A stretch of DNA of 64,000 nt, from NCBI RefSeq assembly GCF_050947875.1, contig NC_134570.1, forward strand, positions 225,727,265 through 225,791,264. The letters are read 5' to 3'. Positions 63,015-64,000 of the stretch are shown here, piece after piece (the first letter of the stretch is position 1; every line of letters starts with the position of its first letter). Source of the stretch: Dermacentor variabilis (Eukaryota; Arthropoda; Arachnida; Ixodida; Ixodidae). The position numbers and the translations under genes are program-made. Under the pieces are notes generated by a model that was not told the origin of the DNA, made no database searches, and saw only the letters and a program-made list of their open reading frames with translations.

Positions 63015-64000
63015 TACCCCTGTTACACGGGCACTTGCAACGGCCGTTAACGCAAACGGCAGTTGAACGCCGTAACGGCAGTGGGAACGGAACGGTGGTG
63101 GCAGCGCTCACACGGCACTTTCCATGCTCAGTCGATTCACTTCCGTTACGACGATTGATCACGTGACTCTTGAACTTTTTACCTCGCCAACTCTAAAAAA
63201 ATTTGTTTCTCCAATTATTTTCTGCGCTACATGCTGTACAATGTGTTTGTTTAACTATTTGCGAAAGTTGTTTGCAAAACTAGCGAAGAAGCTCAGTTAG
63301 CCGATCCAATCCGATCCATGGCGTTGCAAAATGGCTGCGTTTGTTGTGGTTTCAATGTCGTGAAGCGTCCCATTTCACATTCCATCGCTTGTACTAACCG
63401 CAGCACCACTGTGCATTTCCTTTTTTTCTTGCGTACCGTGAGTGACCGTCTGCGCGATTCAGCAGGTGCAGTGTTGAACGTGGTGCGACTTTGCGACGCG
63501 CACCCGAGAACAGCCGCGGAATGGCGGTTAGACGGCCGCCTTATGAATGCGACCGTGATTGTCCACCCGATTTGCTTCTCCTGGTTGCACACTACGAGGC
63601 CTTGTCATCTGGAGAAAGGGCTGAACTGCAAGCTGTGCGCATTAAGAAAGCGTCAATCAAGAAGAAGCGGAAGGCGGCCGAGAGGCGATGTCGCAGCCTC
63701 GCTGCGCTCGCTGTGGTGATGTCTGCCAGGCAAAGGAGTGTGTGGACGCTTTCCAGACCACCGTCTTGGTACGCCTCCACCGTGCCGACGTTGTCGGATC
63801 AAGATTTCAAGGCCAACTTTCGCGTGAGCCGTTCCACATTTGCCTACATCGTGAGCTCGTGTCCTTCACTAACACGGGAAGATACAAACATGCGAGCTTC
63901 CATACCCCTACACCAGCGCGTCGCCCTCTCGCTGTACAGACTCGCCACATCGGCAGAGGAAAGGACTGTGGCGCATCTCTTTGGTGTGAGTCGGCCATCC
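63015..64000 (+). mobile_element. PIF/Harbinger DNA transposon, left end, continues past the window
   Basis: A transposase of this superfamily begins at 63521. About 500 bp upstream, tacccctgttacacgggcac at 63015 follows taa (63012-63014). PIF/Harbinger elements duplicate a 3-bp T-A-A/T-T-A target, so this may be the terminal repeat. The other end is outside the window, so it is not proven. Confidence 0.5.
63521..64000 (+). CDS. PIF/Harbinger transposase, N-terminal 160 residues (runs off the window)
   Basis: The frame from the ATG at 63521 (MAVRRPPYECDRDCPPDLLL) is open to the last base. A basic stretch (IKKKRKAAERRCRS, about residues 47-60) may be a nuclear localisation signal. Then come the conserved Harbinger landmarks: LSDQDFKANFRVSRSTFAYI (residues 92-111), TREDTNMRASIPLHQRVALS and LYRLATSAEERTVAHLFGVS, the last being the helix-turn-helix-like segment preceding the DDE nuclease. 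The nuclease itself would lie beyond position 64000. No stop or frameshift is visible, so it is less decayed than the relic at 2045-2922 and belongs to a different family. Confidence 0.82.
   Translation, partial: MAVRRPPYECDRDCPPDLLLLVAHYEALSSGERAELQAVRIKKASIKKKRKAAERRCRSLAALAVVMSARQRSVWTLSRPPSWYASTVPTLSDQDFKANFRVSRSTFAYIVSSCPSLTREDTNMRASIPLHQRVALSLYRLATSAEERTVAHLFGVSRPS

Overview
This is a eukaryotic, intron-bearing, repeat-saturated window. The combination of tRNA-derived SINEs, RTE-, CR1/L2- and I-type LINEs, a Penelope-like element, Ty3/gypsy elements and the style of their proteins suggests an ixodid (hard) tick or close chelicerate. That attribution is inferred from familiarity with these families, not from a search. 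Only one stretch looks like an ordinary host gene: a single exon of a TSSK-like protein kinase near 10.7-10.9 kb. No bacterial operon, CRISPR array or rRNA gene was seen.

Layout: 1-2044 RTE-type LINE (minus, cut by the window edge, carrying a SINE with clear target duplication), inserted in a decayed PIF/Harbinger transposase (2045-2922). 3290-4560 decayed CR1/Jockey reverse transcriptase (minus). 4611-8945 decayed CR1/L2-type LINE (plus) with 5' tandem units and a degenerate 2A-like motif. 9-12.4 kb: two SINEs, the kinase exon and a minisatellite. 12.47-15.9 kb decayed gypsy element with the usual PR-RT-RH-INT order. 15.9-21.48 kb has no recognisable gene. 21480-28277 is a young, almost complete LTR retrotransposon. 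28.8-32.5 kb is a second decayed canonical gypsy element (minus). 32776-37650 is a second CR1/L2-type LINE, again with 5' tandem units and a 2A-like remnant. 37.9-48.5 kb is a three-level nest: an old LINE (minus) split by an I-clade LINE (plus), itself split by an RTE LINE (minus) whose ORF is uninterrupted. 49.8-51.65 kb is a third RTE copy. 51.7-59.5 kb is mostly unassigned, with a CpG-rich patch at about 54 kb. 59.5-61.3 kb is a Penelope-like element with RT and GIY-YIG domains, followed by a minus-strand CR1 fragment and, at the right edge, the start of a second, better-preserved PIF/Harbinger transposase.

The most interesting object is the element at 21480-28277. Its two 747-bp LTRs differ at only three positions by my reading and are flanked by a 4-bp duplication (ctat). 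Its protein order is gag, protease, INTEGRASE, reverse transcriptase, RNase H. That is the copia-like order in an element whose RT and RNase H are plainly Ty3/gypsy, as described for the Gmr1 group. The C-terminal half of its gag capsid resembles the SCAN domain, which has been proposed to derive from exactly such elements. It carries a single reading-frame break in the integrase. The second notable theme is degenerate 2A-like (ribosome-skipping) motifs upstream of ORF1 in both CR1/L2-type LINEs.
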